NCBI GenBank assembly: GCA_023374025.1
Contig: SIJG01000045.1
Span: 706,658-770,657, forward strand
Direction: 5' to 3'
DNA length: 64,000 nt
DNA from: Heterodera schachtii
Lineage: Eukaryota; Nematoda; Chromadorea; Rhabditida; Heteroderidae
The position numbers and the translations under genes are program-made. Position 1 is the first letter of the stretch; each line of letters opens with the position of its first letter. Below are positions 10,578 to 22,016 of this stretch, piece after piece. The notes below the pieces were generated by a model, which was not told the origin of the DNA, ran no database searches, and saw nothing but the letters and a program-made list of their open reading frames with translations.

Positions 10578-12278
10578 ATGTGCTTCTCACCAGAAATTGG
10601 AGACACACGCACCAAATGCAAATTTGTCTTCCAGCAACATTGTCGATGCCCCACCAACCAACTCGAGGCCATCAAATTCAGCAAAGTAGGAAAACATTTC
10701 AAATTTTTTTTCGAATTTTCGAGTTTTCCAACCCGTAAATCCCTTTCTGACCCTTTCCATTTGTGTTAAGGTGATAAGTGAGCAACAAAACAGCGGAGAC
10801 GGCGACCAAACCTGCTGCTGCATTTGGTGCGTCATTATTGGCGTTGTAAGTTTTCAAAAAAAAGTAATAAACGCCGAATACTGACATCCTCGGGAATTTG
10901 TTTGTATACATATAATCGACATGTCTGTCTCTCGGTCTGTAATGAAAGAATTCGAAAGAATTTCCGGTCGGCAACAAAACATTCAAGAGTTATGGATTCC
11001 GGGACTGAAATGGCAAAAATGCCTTTTAGACTGAACTGTCCGTCAAAAAAAGACACGTCAGAAAGTAATTTGACAACTTTAATGGACCATAACTTTTTTA
11101 TAGAAGCATCCAAATTAAACATTCTTGGTATCATTCGATAGCCCTAAGAGTTCTCTATTAGTCTGCGGAAATTTCAAAAAATTTCGTTCAGTTGCACAAA
11201 AGTTATGACCAGAAATTTTCAAAAACCGCAAACATTTTTGCCATAATTTTTTTGAAATTTTGTCAGTTATTATAAAACTCTTAAAGCTATCGAATGATAC
11301 CAAGATAGTGGATTAATTTGAATGCTTCTACAATAATATGTATACAGCCGAGAACGTCAGTATCGAAATTTGTATCAAAAATTGCACTCCCTCCCCCCCC
11401 CCCCCCCTTCACACTTTTCGGTATTGCTCGTGTTATTGGCGGTGCTGCTCTTCTCGAAATCCTTTGCTTATGGACCAGGCTCGACGGAGTTGTTTCTAAT
11501 TGGTGCGGCAATCATTGTCTTCGTGGTGATCATGGTTCTGTGCTGTATTTATGCAGGTCCAATAAATACGCGCTTTCATATTTTGAAATAAAAACGCAAC
11601 GATTTTCATGGGTTACGTCACTGATCAGTGATCATTCTGCTGAATTTTTCGAAACTTCTTTATAATCCAACGAGTCTGGGGCTTGGCATTGGTCGAAATG
11701 GATGTCAGAAATCAGTTTCTCCGACCCTGAAAACCCTGAAAAAAGCGCTTTCGACTTTTGGTTAGAAATCAGGTCCGGGGTTCGAAATTGTGCAAAAACT
11801 TTTTGTTTTGTTCGACTTTTTGTCTAAATAGGTATTTTGGCGCAATTTTGAAATTTCGTTACAGGCGAAGACGGTCACAGTTCGCTGGAAGTGCTGTACA
11901 AATGCACGGCATGTGGCAAAGATGTGCACAGAACTTATGAGTGCATCAGTACGTACAGTACAACAATTTATACCGTATCCCCTCTCAATTACAATACATA
12001 CAATATCAGCCAATGTTGTCCCACCGCTTTAAGTTGACGTCACTTGCAATTGGTCGGGCGGACAACACAGCGACACCTTTCGCTACCGTAACCAAACGTA
12101 CAGTGTGTGGGGACAGTACACGGCAAATGTCATGAAAACGGTAGTGCGGACGCGGATGACCATGAACAACTTTGAGGCGGTGGAACGCAAATTCGACGTG
12201 ATGAGCGTTGTTCAGACGGACAATTATTACAAGACAAGCGATGAATGGACCAACGATTTGATAAGGCGTCTTGAATAG
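10578..12278 (+). CDS. MemL copy 1: unrecognised cysteine-containing membrane protein
   Basis: Proposed exons: 10578-10685, 10771-10845, 11361-11556, 11865-11948, 12034-12278, predicting 235 residues with matching phases 0, 0, 1, 1. The N-terminal part (MCFSPEIG...) carries several cysteines (CKF, HCRCP). Exon 2 ends in a Cys-rich hydrophobic run (TCCCIWCVIIGV). Exon 3 encodes a proline run from a 15-base C tract and then two hydrophobic helices, about residues 80-98 and 104-126. Exon 4 gives YKCTACGKDVHRTYEC; exon 5 is soluble, rich in charged and Asn/Tyr residues, ending RRLE. The exon 2/3 junction is the weak point: the acceptor may be CAG at 11358-11360, as used here, or an AG after the C tract. 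The exon 3 donor is GTCCAA, which is unusual. AATAAA lies at 12386-12391. I do not recognise the family; an unrelated two-gene reading (exons 1-2 and 3-5) is possible. Confidence 0.55.
11092..11336. repeat. Fold-back hairpin in intron 2 of MemL
   Basis: Left arm TAGAAGCATCCAAATTAAAC...TTGGTATCATTCGATAGC and right arm with the complementary series ending GAATGCTTCTACA; the arms are about 90 bases with a short centre. It lies wholly in the transcribed intron, so the pre-mRNA could fold into a long imperfect stem. The copy in unit 2 is at 22531-22775. Confidence 0.65.
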
Positions 12279-12745
12279 GCCAAATGGCAACATTTTTGTG
12301 TAACTGTAGTACATATATTTGTATTTCTCATATATGTATACTGTATGTATTATATTTGTATAATGGAGCAATACTGTATGGTTTGAATAAATGGTATACG
12401 GTTTTTTGTGGTCCAAAAATAGGAATTTTTTACTTTGTCTATATTTTTCATGACATTTTTCGTGACTTTTTAGCGTTTTTTATGATTTTTAGTCGACTTT
12501 TTGGAGATTTTTCGTGACTTAAATTCCTATCCCTAGTCATAAAAAGATTTCGACAAATAATCCCACCCCTTCTCCATTTATCCCCCAGTATCCAATTATC
12601 CCCCTCTCCCCAATAATGCCCCATGGGAAATAACTATAGAAAAAACGGTATGCCCAACTTTTACCGTTTTTATTATTAGCCATTTTATCAACGATTAATT
12701 CATTCACAATGAATTTGACTTAACAGATAAAAAACACAATACAAT
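12279..12745. other. 3' flank of MemL copy 1
   Basis: Holds AATAAA at 12386-12391, an AT-rich repeat patch (12410-12540), and a fragment (about 12545-12615) with tandem 'ttatccccc' phrases related to the 45624-46902 element. Its last part (12620-12745) matches the 3' flank of the F-box-like gene at 32375-32460 on the opposite strand. Confidence 0.5.
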
Positions 12746-13605
12746 CAAGGGCGTAGCCAGACCCTTGGCTTCAGGGGGGGCTGAATAATGACAGAAGGGA
12801 TGGCATACCAAAAGTCGTAAATCTAAAAAAACAAAACAAATTAAGCGACGCAAATATAATCAAGTGAACACATAGACTCAACGGGACAAAAACTTAAATG
12901 TCAATTTGATCCAAAAAATCTATTGGATTTCGACTTTAAAGCAATTTTGGTCAAGATTTTGTCGGGTTGAATTGCTGTGTGACCACGTGTTCTGCGAACA
13001 CTCACGTCATATTCTTTCACAGAGCGTAGCATTTTCATGGTGTCATGGCACAGATAAGCAAGCAACATCAATGCGCACGCAAATAATTTGGAAAAAATAA
13101 GCAAAGTGTCATTGTAGAGGGGGATTCTCTTTATGCCAATCCTTTCAAAAAAGCCGTCAAACGGGGTAATCTGAAAAAAAACAAATTAAATTTTATTTGA
13201 TCGTTGTGCTAGATTTTGCTGATTGACCGTTATCGGAATGCATTGGCGTCCGGCGGGAGGCAATTTCGCGGCCAAGAAGTCAAAGAATTTGCATTGCTGT
13301 CCTTCGATTTGTTGTCCATTGGTGCTGTTCATAAAGAATTGGTTGTGCAATTTGTCGAACATTGAGCCGAATTCGCCAGTTTCAGCGTCCTTTCCAATGA
13401 GCATAAAGCGTTCGCAATTGCCATTAGAGAGGTCACAGATGAAGGTCTGAAAAATCACACATCATTATGGATCATTAGTGAAATTTAAAGGATTGACTTT
13501 TGGGTCAGCAAAAGTGCCACAGAATTGGTGAAGTGAAAGGAGTTGCCAAATGATGGTCAAAGTGAGCACAATTTGCACCAGCTTGAAGTAGACGATATTC
13601 TCCAT
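12745..13605 (-). pseudogene. Gene D: copy of gene A truncated by the duplication
   Basis: Exons 13605-13498, 13446-13228 and 13170-13006 match those of gene A with no disabling change seen. Exon 4 (from 12822) loses its partner sequence at 12786, so TM4 and the tail are gone. The reading frame continues into the transposon end and stops at 12747-12745, adding IQPPLKPRVWLRP after ...PSV. The predicted product would be about 206 residues, with TM1, the large loop, TM2 and half of TM3. The promoter block of gene A is retained (TATA near 13763-13756). It is probably non-functional, though it could be transcribed. Confidence 0.85.
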
Positions 13606-13917
13606 GATGCCGCCACGTGTGACGACTTCTTCCGTTTGATGTGATCGATGAAGGAGCAGCAGAAAGATGCTTTGACGAAATGGGCAAATCGAGAAAATAA
13701 TGATGAAAATACTGACGGACGCAAATAATGAGAGCATTTTCTTCGAATCGTTCCCTTTATATATGCCCCCCTAACAATGAATCGGAGTGTCAACGAATGA
13801 AGGAAAAATTAATGGGACAAAAAAAATAGGTATAAAAGGCAAACTCCCAGGTACCTAGTTATTAGGTAATTTGACCATATGTGTATTTGTGTAAACTTAA
13901 AACAGAGACATATGTAC
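13606..13917. other. 5' flank of gene D
   Basis: A copy of 3237-3548: leader, TATA box and spacer, ending in the target duplication of the next element. Confidence 0.6.
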
Positions 13918-15293
13918 CAGGGATGGCACGGAATTCCGATTTCCGGTTTCCGACATTTTTGGGGTCGGAATTCCGATTTCCGAAAAAATTTTGGACGTCA
14001 GAATTCCGACTTCCGATTTCCGACATTTTTGATAAAAAGTCGGAAATTTTCGGAAATTTTTTTTGAATTTTTTTTTCAAAAAATTCACAATTTTTTACAA
14101 TTTTGGTTAATAAACTGCATTGAAATTTTCAAAAATTTCCCGGCGGCGCCTATCGGCACCGCCGCACCATAAAAATCATATTTTTCTTGAGAAATTTTTG
14201 CCTCAAAATCGCTAAATTTAGTCATTTTTGGACAAGATTTGTTAACAATCTGATTAAAAATTATAAAAAAATTTCCCCGGCGGCGCCTATCGGCACCGCC
14301 GGACCTCGCCCGCCGTGTTTTCAAAAATTTTGAAAAAACGCGCCGCAAAAAAAAGGTAAAATTTTTGATGAAAATCATTGAATAATTTTTTAAGGCAAAT
14401 ATTTATTTAAATAGATCAAAAAAATTTTAAACCAGCTTTTACTTGGTTACGAATTAAAAATTTAGCCTATTATTTATAGGGCTGCTAATTTTATGTATGA
14501 AAAATCGCGAATTATGTAAATAAAATATGTATAAAAAATGCTAAAATATGTAGGAAATATGTACAAAAACCCCCAAATATGTATTAAAATATGTAAATAA
14601 AATTTTTTTTTAATGGTTATTTTTTGGAAAAAAATTCTTTGTAAAAAGTGAATAGGCACAAAATGCCATATAAATGACAAAAATAGGCTTAGAATTACAT
14701 TTTAGTATTTCAAAAATTAATTTTTGATATATAATTTTTTGGAAAAAAAATTCGATTTTTTGGGATACATTTTCAAAAAAATTTTTTAATTTTTCACAAA
14801 AAATTTCTTTAAATTTTCCAAAATCCTCAAAATATGTTAAAAAAATGAAAATATATACGAAAAATTGCGAAATATGTACGAAAAAGTCCAAAATATGTAT
14901 AAAAATATGTACATATGTAATATGTAGAAAAATCCCAAAATATGTAAAAATATGTAAATAAAAGTCCCAACTTTTGTTCGCAAACACAAAAAAGAAAGTG
15001 TTTTTCCCACTAATTAGGCTATGGAGAATCCAGGAAAAAAATATGTATTTACATAAAATTAGCAGCCCTAATTATTTATAATATTTAAAATTTTTTTTTA
15101 TTATATTTTATATTTTTTGAAAAATTTCCGATTTCCGACTTCCGAATTTTGACGTTTTTGTGGTCGGAATTCCGATTTCCGACTTCCGAAAAATTTTTGG
15201 GCCTCGGAAATCCGATTTCCGAAAAATTTTGGACCCCCGGAATTCCGATTTCCGATTTCCGAAAATTTTTGGTGCCTCGGAATGCCATCCCTG
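13918..15293. mobile_element. Second copy of the CAGGGATGGCA element
   Basis: Duplicate of 3549-4924 carried along by the tandem duplication, not a separate insertion: the same flanking duplication and the same nested element are present. It has GC palindromes at 14142-14163 and 14279-14300. Confidence 0.85.
14477..15070. mobile_element. Second copy of the nested TAGGGCTGCTAA MITE
   Basis: Duplicate of 4108-4701 with the same attattta flanks. Confidence 0.88.
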
Positions 15294-16157
15294 ATATGTA
15301 TGTACCATTTTTTTTATCAAAAAAATGTCCCGATTAAATTCATCGAAAAAAATGAATATTTGGCCAAAAATGCATTGAATCGCAGTTTCAACGAATGGAT
15401 GAAAAATTAATGAAAAAAAAGTATTAAAGGCAACATTGGCTCTAGTGTAAAAGTCATCGTTTTTGAAATTTTTTTCAACTTTTTTTTTGGTCAAAATTTT
15501 TTTTTGTTTTTTTACACATAAAGATGAATATTAAGTATTAATAGCGCAATTATAGTGAATAAAATTATATTCACGATTTTTATCCAAAAAAATTTTTACA
15601 AAACAAAAGGGTCCCCCCTATGGTTTTTGATAAAATTAAAAATTTATCCCCCTCGGTTACTTGGTTTCAGGACTTTTCAAACAAAAAAAAAATTTTGACC
15701 AAAAAAAGTTGAAAAAATTTTCAAAAACGGTTTTTTTGTGAAAATCTATTAACAAAACACTAGGGCCGCGATTTTTAGTGACGAAAAATCCCAAAATAGG
15801 TAACTAAAATAGTTACGAATAAGTGCCAAAAAAGTGACAAAATAGTGAAAAAAGTCCGAAATAGTGACGAATAGTGACATAATTTTCAGCAAAAAAAAAT
15901 GAGCAAAAAAAAAAAAATTTATTCACTAATTTCAGTTGCAAATGAGGTAAATTTCCTTTCTAACATTTATCTTAACAAATATTGACATTTTTTAAATCAA
16001 AAATTTTGTCAAGAAAAAATTTTTGGGAAAAATTTGTATGAAAATTTTCCAATTCTTACAATTAGTGGTATTTTTCAAAAAAATTTTTATGTCGATTCTT
16101 AGGGGTGCATTTTTGAAAAAAATTTTAGATCACTTCTTAAGGGTGCATTTTTTGATT
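15294..16157. repeat. Copies of the fold-back (15459-15734) and the truncated hAT-like element (15761-16191)
   Basis: Corresponds base for base to 4925-5788 in unit 1. No gene is seen. Confidence 0.6.
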
Positions 16158-17887
16158 TTATTGCATTTTTGTTAAGGAATTTTCCAAAAAAATCTCAAAG
16201 ACGGACGAACACTCCATGACAATGCTGAGCGTCTAAAAAAGTTCAAAAATTCGTAAAATGCGCAAAATCAAATGGCAAAAGCGGCAACAAAACAAAAACT
16301 CACCAAAGTGATCAACGGCACATTTGTGTGGTCCGCTTGGAAGTTTACGCGACTCCAAAAGTCCGTCCAATAGAGCAGCAATTGGAATGAGAACCAAGCA
16401 GAGAAATACCAGCACGGATAGAAGCGAAGGCAATGTAATAGACGTTGAGCTTAAAAACAAAACAAATTAAGCGACGCAACGGTAACACAATTTTTAACAA
16501 CCCGGGAACACAGAAAACTCAACGATCAAAAAAAACCCATCGGATTTCAATTGAAAAGCAATTTTTGATGAGATTTTGTCGGGTTGAATTTGCTGTGGCC
16601 ACACAACGCGATCACTCCCTTTATATTCTTCCATAGATCGCAGCATTTCCTTGATGCCATAGCCAAGAAGGACAAGCGACCAAAACGTGCAGAAAAATAG
16701 GCGGGAAAAATGAAGCAAAGTGTCATTGTCGAGGGGGTTTCTGTCCATCATGCCAATCCAACCAAAAGTTTAATTTCATCGTTATTATTATTATTGGTTT
16801 TTGCTAATGATTCACCGTGATCAGAATGCAATGGCGTCCAGCGGGAGGCAATTTTGCGACCAAGAAGTCAAAGAATTGGTGTCTCTGTTCTTCAGTTGGT
16901 TGTCCATTGGTGCTGTTGTTCATCAAGAATTGGTTGTGCAATTTGTTGTACACAGCGCCGAATTCGCCAGTTTTTGAGTCCGTTCCGATGAGCGTAAAGC
17001 TTTGCAATGGCCAACTGAGATGTCATGGAGGAATGCCTGAAATCACATCATTATTAGGATTGTAAATTATATGGATTAACATATTTTTCTGCGCATATGC
17101 TATTAAGAAAGGGGCTTAAAAATAGCATTTCTGTGTTAAAATTTTTTGATTTGGTGAAGATTTTTAGTCCATATAAATCCATATTTTGGGGGTTTTCGGT
17201 AATAAATCCATATTTCGCCATTTTTGTGTTTTTAGTCCATATTTCGGCCATTTTTGGCAAATTTTCACATGAAAAATGCAAGAAAAGCGAAAAATACACC
17301 CCTAAAGATAGACTTTTTAGAAATTTTTAAAAATTACACCCCAAAAATACAAAAAATTTGGGTTTTCGTCGTCATTTTGGGATTTTGAACAAATAATTTC
17401 ACCATTTTTTTTGCGATTTTTTTTTTATTTGCGAAATTTTTTTTGAAACTGGGGGTGTTTTTTATACAACGGACGACAATAAAAAAAATTGCATTTTTGA
17501 ATTATAAATCCATTTTTTTGGTTGGTTTATTGTATTTTTTAAGTTTTATTTAAGCAAATATTGAATATATAAACCTTTTTGGAATTTTTGAGGGTTTAAA
17601 ACATATATTTTGGCAGTTTTTAGTCCATATTTTGGTCCATATTTGGCCATTTTTGAGATTTTTAGTCCATATTTCGTGCTTTTTTAGTCCATATTTTATG
17701 TCCATATTTCGCGTTATTTAGTCCATATAATTTACAACCCTAATCATTATGGATCATTTGTGAAATTTAAAGGATTGACTTTTGGGTCGGTAAAAGTGCC
17801 ACAGAATTGGTGAAGTGAAAGGAGTTGCCAAATGATGGTCAAAGTGAGCATAATTTGCAACAGTTTGAAGTAGATGGTCTTCTCCAT
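16158..17887 (-). pseudogene. Gene E: broken 4TM copy, duplicate of B
   Basis: Exon remnants 17887-17780, 17036-16816, about 16769-16620, 16449-16304 and 16232-16158. It shares with B the lost base in exon 2, the missing acceptor before exon 3, the GG donor after exon 3, the lost base in exon 4, and the transposon-derived 3' end. It differs by having an uninterrupted exon 4 (empty site 16331-16338). Confidence 0.8.
17055..17742. mobile_element. Second copy of the TAGGATTGTAAATT MITE
   Basis: Duplicate of 7191-7848 with the same atcattat flanks and 30 extra bases near 17225-17255, which look like one more 'gtttttagtccatatttcggcc' unit of its internal array. Confidence 0.88.
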
Positions 17888-18410
17888 GATGTCGCCACGT
17901 GTGACGACTTCTTCCGTTTGCTGTAATCGATGAAGGAGCAGCAGAACGATGCTTTGACGCAATGCGCAAATGGAAAGCAATGATGAACTGACGGACACAA
18001 AAATGAGAGCATTTTGTTCGATACGTTCCCTTTATATAGGCTCCCCTAGCATTGAATCTAGAACCCCCCTCTCGAATAAAGCCCCCTTTCGTTGGGGGGG
18101 GGGGGGTTGAACAATAGAGCCCCCGGGGGCTATAATCGAGTAAATACGGTAGGTATAAAAACGCGAAAATTCAGAAATGTCGCCTTTTATACACTTTTTT
18201 GGCCCACTAAATTTCTCCATTTTTCTGGTATTTTCATTTTTTGTTACTAATTGTAAGTCTATAAAAGGGAACGCTTTGGAAAATTTGCTCTCATTCATTG
18301 CGCCTGTCTGCTGTTTTAATTCTTCTATTTGCGCATTGCGTCAAAGCATCGTTCTGCTGCTCCTTCATCGATCACAGCAATCGGAAGAAGTCGTCACACG
18401 TGGAGACATC
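17888..18410. promoter_or_regulatory. Divergent promoter region between E and F
   Basis: A copy of 7994-8514, including both TATA boxes (minus strand near 18038-18031; plus strand 18260-18266) and the CCCCCGGGGG repeat. The G run near 18096 is two bases longer than in unit 1. Confidence 0.5.
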
Positions 18411-19583
18411 ATGGAGAAGAATATCGTCTACTTTAAGCTGATGCAAATTGTGTTCACTTTGGCATTCATTTGGCAACTCATGTCACTTCACGAATTCTGC
18501 GGCACTTTTGCCGACCCAAAAGTCAATTGGATTTAAATTTCATACAAATGATCCAATTATGTGATTTCAGGCCTTCCTCCAGGACATCTCTGTGGCCCAT
18601 TGCAAAAGCTTTACACTGATCGGAAAGGACTCAAAAAGTGGCAAATTCGGCGCCGTGTTTGACCAGGACAAATGGCACGACCAATTCTTTGCGAGCAGCA
18701 CCAATGACCAACCAATGGAAGAACAGCAACACCAACACCACCAATTCATGGACGAATTGGCCGCGGAATTGCCACCCGCTGGACGCTTTTGTATTCCGAT
18801 CACGGTGAACCAGCAAAATCACAAAAATTTATAAAATATTGTTTTTTTTTTTTCAGATTTCGCCTTTTGACTTCTTTTCTGACTTGATTGGCAAAGACAT
18901 AAATCTCCTCAACAATGACATTTTGCTTCCTGTTTCCCTCCAACTCAGCGTCGCATTGTTCTCGCTTTTCCTCCTTGGCCTTGGCATCAAGACAATGCTT
19001 TGCTCTGTGGGCTTTTATGAAGTGAGTGATCGCATTGTGTGGCCAACAGCAAATTCAACCCTTACAAAATCGCGTCCAAAAAATTGCTTTTCCAGTTGAA
19101 ATCCGATGGATTTTTTTGATCAATTTGAAAATTCATTTGCTGGTTTTTGTCGCGTTGAGTTTTTGTGTTCGCCAAGTGTCAAAACGGATTTGCCATTATT
19201 GCGTCGCTTAATTTGTTTTGTTTTTTTAGTTTTACGTCTTTTGGTATGCCTTCCCTGCTGTCATTGGCTGGTGTATCTCTGCTGCGCTCTCATCCCGTTT
19301 GCTGCTCTATTGGACGAACTTCTGGACTTGCTACAACTTCCGCGCGGATTACACAAATGTGCCGTTGTTCACTTTGGTGAGTTTGTGTGCCACTTTTTGC
19401 CATTTGGTTTTGTGGCATTTTTTCAACTTTTAGGTGATCAGCATTGTCTTGGCGTGTTCATCCGTCTTCGAGATTTTCTTCATGAATTCGCCGCTGAAAA
19501 AGAAGTGCCCCGTGTGTGCTTATGCTTCAACCGACGACTACGATGATGATGATTATTTTGCCACGGAATGTGCCATCGACTGA
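18411..19583 (+). CDS. Gene F: 4TM family protein, intact duplicate of C
   Basis: Exons 18411-18521, 18571-18804, 18857-19021, 19230-19376, 19434-19583; 268 residues. It differs from C by one visible residue in exon 1 (Lys4 to Asn, aagaag to aagaat) and by intron changes, including one extra T in the tract before exon 3. It has the same large loop, four helices, CPVC motif and acidic tail. The TATA box and initiator are conserved upstream, and the polyadenylation signal follows the stop. Equal preservation of C and F after duplication suggests both are used or that the duplication is recent. Confidence 0.78.
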
Positions 19584-19919
19584 ACTTAAGCAGAGACGAA
19601 TGGAACGATGCTGATGCCAATAAAACATAACCAATGCGATGAAACAACAATATGATGGATAAGACATATGATCGATATAATCTATTTCTACGTAAACTGT
19701 TGTATTCCGTTGTCTATTCCATTATATTAGTAGATGTATATGTATGTATGTATCAGATTATCTATTTCAAAACCATAAACTGCTGTATTCTATGTATTGT
19801 GTATTGTATGTTCCATTATATTAGTAGATAAAATTTTGATTGATGTAAAGTTTTTAGTAAAAATTTACTCCCAATTCGTTATCCGAAAAGTGATCACTGA
19901 TTAGATGCTCACCAAATCT

Positions 19920-21449
19920 TTAGCACGATGCTTTGACGCAATGCGCAAATGGAAAGCAATGATGAACTGACGGACGGACACAAAAATGAGTAATCGAGTA
20001 AATACGGTAGGTATAAAAACGCGAAAATTCAGAAATGTCGCCTTTTATACACTTTTTTGGCCCACTAAATTTCTCCATTTTTCTGGTATTTTCATTTTTT
20101 GTTACTAATTGTAAGTCTATAAAAGGGAACGCTTTGGAAAATTTGCTCTCATTCATTGCGCCTGTCTGCTGTTTTAATTCTTCTATTTGCGCATTGCGTC
20201 AAAGCATCGTTCTGCTGCTCCTTCATCGATCACAGCAATCGGAAGAAGTCGTCACACGTGGAGACATCATGGAGAAGAATATCGTCTACTTTAAGCTGAT
20301 GCAAATTGTGTTCACTTTGGCATTCATTTGGCAACTCATGTCACTTCACGAATTCTGCGGCACTTTTGATTTATAAAATATTGTTTTTTTTTTTCAGATT
20401 TCGCCTTTTGACTTCTTTTCTGACTTGATTGGCAAAGACATAAATCTCCTCAACAATGACATTTTGCTTCCTGTTTCCCTCCAACTCAGCGTCGCATTGT
20501 TCTCGCTTTTCCTCCTTGGCCTTGGCATCAAGACAATGCTTTGCTCTGTGGGCTTTTATGAAGTGAGTGATCGCATTGTGTGGCCAACAGCAAATTCAAC
20601 CCTTACAAAATCGCGTCCAAAAAATTGCTTTTCCAGTTGAAATCCGATGGATTTTTTTGATCAATTTGAAAATTCATTTGCTGGTTTTTGTCGCGTTGAG
20701 TTTTTGTGTTCGCCAAGTGTCAAAACGGATTTGCCATTATTGCGTCGCTTAATTTGTTTTGTTTTTTTAGTTTTACGTCTTTTGGTATGCCTTCCCTGCT
20801 GTCATTGGCTGGTGTATCTCTGCTGCGCTCTCATCCCGTTTGCTGCTCTATTGGACGAACTTCTGGACTTGCTACAACTTCCGCGCGGATTACACAAATG
20901 TGCCGTTGTTCACTTTGGTGAGTTTGTGTGCCACTTTTTGCCATTTGATTTTGTGGCATTTTTTCTACTTTTAGGTGATCAGCATTGTTTTGGCGTGTTC
21001 ATCCGTCTTCGAGATTTTCTTCATGAATTCGCCGCTGAAAAAGAAGTGCCCCGTGTGTGCTTATGCTTCAACCGACGACTACGATGATGATGATTATTTT
21101 GCCACGGAATGTGCCATCGACTGAACTTAAGCAGAGACGAATGGAACGATGCTGATGCCAATAAAACATAACCAATGCGATGAAACAACAATATGATGGA
21201 TAAGACATATGATCAATATAATCTATTTCTACGTAAACTGTTGTATTCCGTTGTCTATTCCATTATATTAGTAGATGTATATGTATGTATGTATCAGATT
21301 ATCTATTTCAAAACCATAAACTGCTGTATTCTATGTATTGTGTATTGTATGTTCCATTATATTAGTAGATAAAATTTTGATTGATGTAAAGTTTTTAGTA
21401 AAAATTTACTCCCAATTCGTTATCCGAAAAGTGATCACTGATTAGATGC
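19920..21449 (+). repeat. Extra tandem copy of the C/F segment, with two internal deletions
   Basis: After 'gatgctcaccaaat' at 19919 the sequence jumps back to the start of the E exon 1 region, skips about 130 bases of the B/C-type intergenic region, and continues as a copy of F and its 3' flank. A second deletion of 317 bases removes exon 2. The outer junction falls exactly where the TTGGTATC hairpin begins in the parent copy. Confidence 0.8.
20269..21124 (+). pseudogene. Gene G: 4TM copy lacking exon 2
   Basis: Exon 1 (20269-20368) runs into intron 2 sequence because 317 bases are deleted, from within the last codons of exon 1 to just before the poly-T tract. The frame then reads FDL and stops at 20374-20376, so the direct product is a short single-helix peptide. 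Exons 3-5 remain at 20398-20562, 20771-20917 and 20975-21124 and are open. Exon 1 has no proper donor, so normal joining to exon 3 is unlikely. The TATA/initiator block is retained upstream (near 20118-20160). Confidence 0.8.
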
Positions 21450-22016
21450 TCACCAAATTGGTATCATTTGAAAGCTGTAAATGTCCTCTATTAGTCTACA
21501 AAATTTTGAAAAATTTTGTAAAGGTTCAAAAAAAATATGGCCTGAAGAACTCAAAAAACCAGATTTTCCAATTTTTTTTTTGCCATAAATTTGTTCAAAA
21601 TTGACGAAATTTTTCAAAATTTTGCAGACTAATAGAGGACATTTACAGCTTTCAAATGATACCAACAATGTTTGTTTGGATGACAAAGTAAAAAGTTATA
21701 AGCGAAAACCCGCTTGGGCCGAACTGACGGGTTCCGGATTTTCGTGCTTTCTGAATACAAATCTACCATTTATTCGGCCAATAAAAATATTCGATAAAAA
21801 GGGGTGGGATAAATACAAATTATTCCATTACAATGACAACATTTCATCTCTTACGATAACAATAAAACTACCAATATTTAATCAATTCTTTGAAAAATTT
21901 AGGCATTAATTTTAATCAAAAAAAATTTAAACATTTTTTTTTTACAATTCGCTAAACCCTACTATTTCAAAAAGTGTCCATTCGTCGTCCCTTCGCTTAT
22001 TTTCAACCAAATAAAA
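21125..22016. repeat. 3' flank of G, with hairpin
   Basis: A copy of 9687-10577: polyadenylation signal, (ATGT)n run, and the TTGGTATCATTTGAAAGC hairpin at about 21458-21669. Confidence 0.55.

Larger units (their letters stand above)
2417..12785. repeat. Tandem duplication, unit 1 (10.4 kb)
   Basis: Runs from inside exon 4 of gene A to 40 bases inside the CAAGGGCGTAG transposon. Contains most of A, B, C and MemL copy 1. Colinear with unit 2 at offset 10369 until the 497-bp transposon, which unit 2 lacks. Confidence 0.93.

Noticed and set aside
12006..12416. 136-codon minus-strand frame over MemL exon 5 (also 23460-23870)
   Set aside because: Antisense shadow of an exon whose plus-strand frame joins in phase with the preceding exon.
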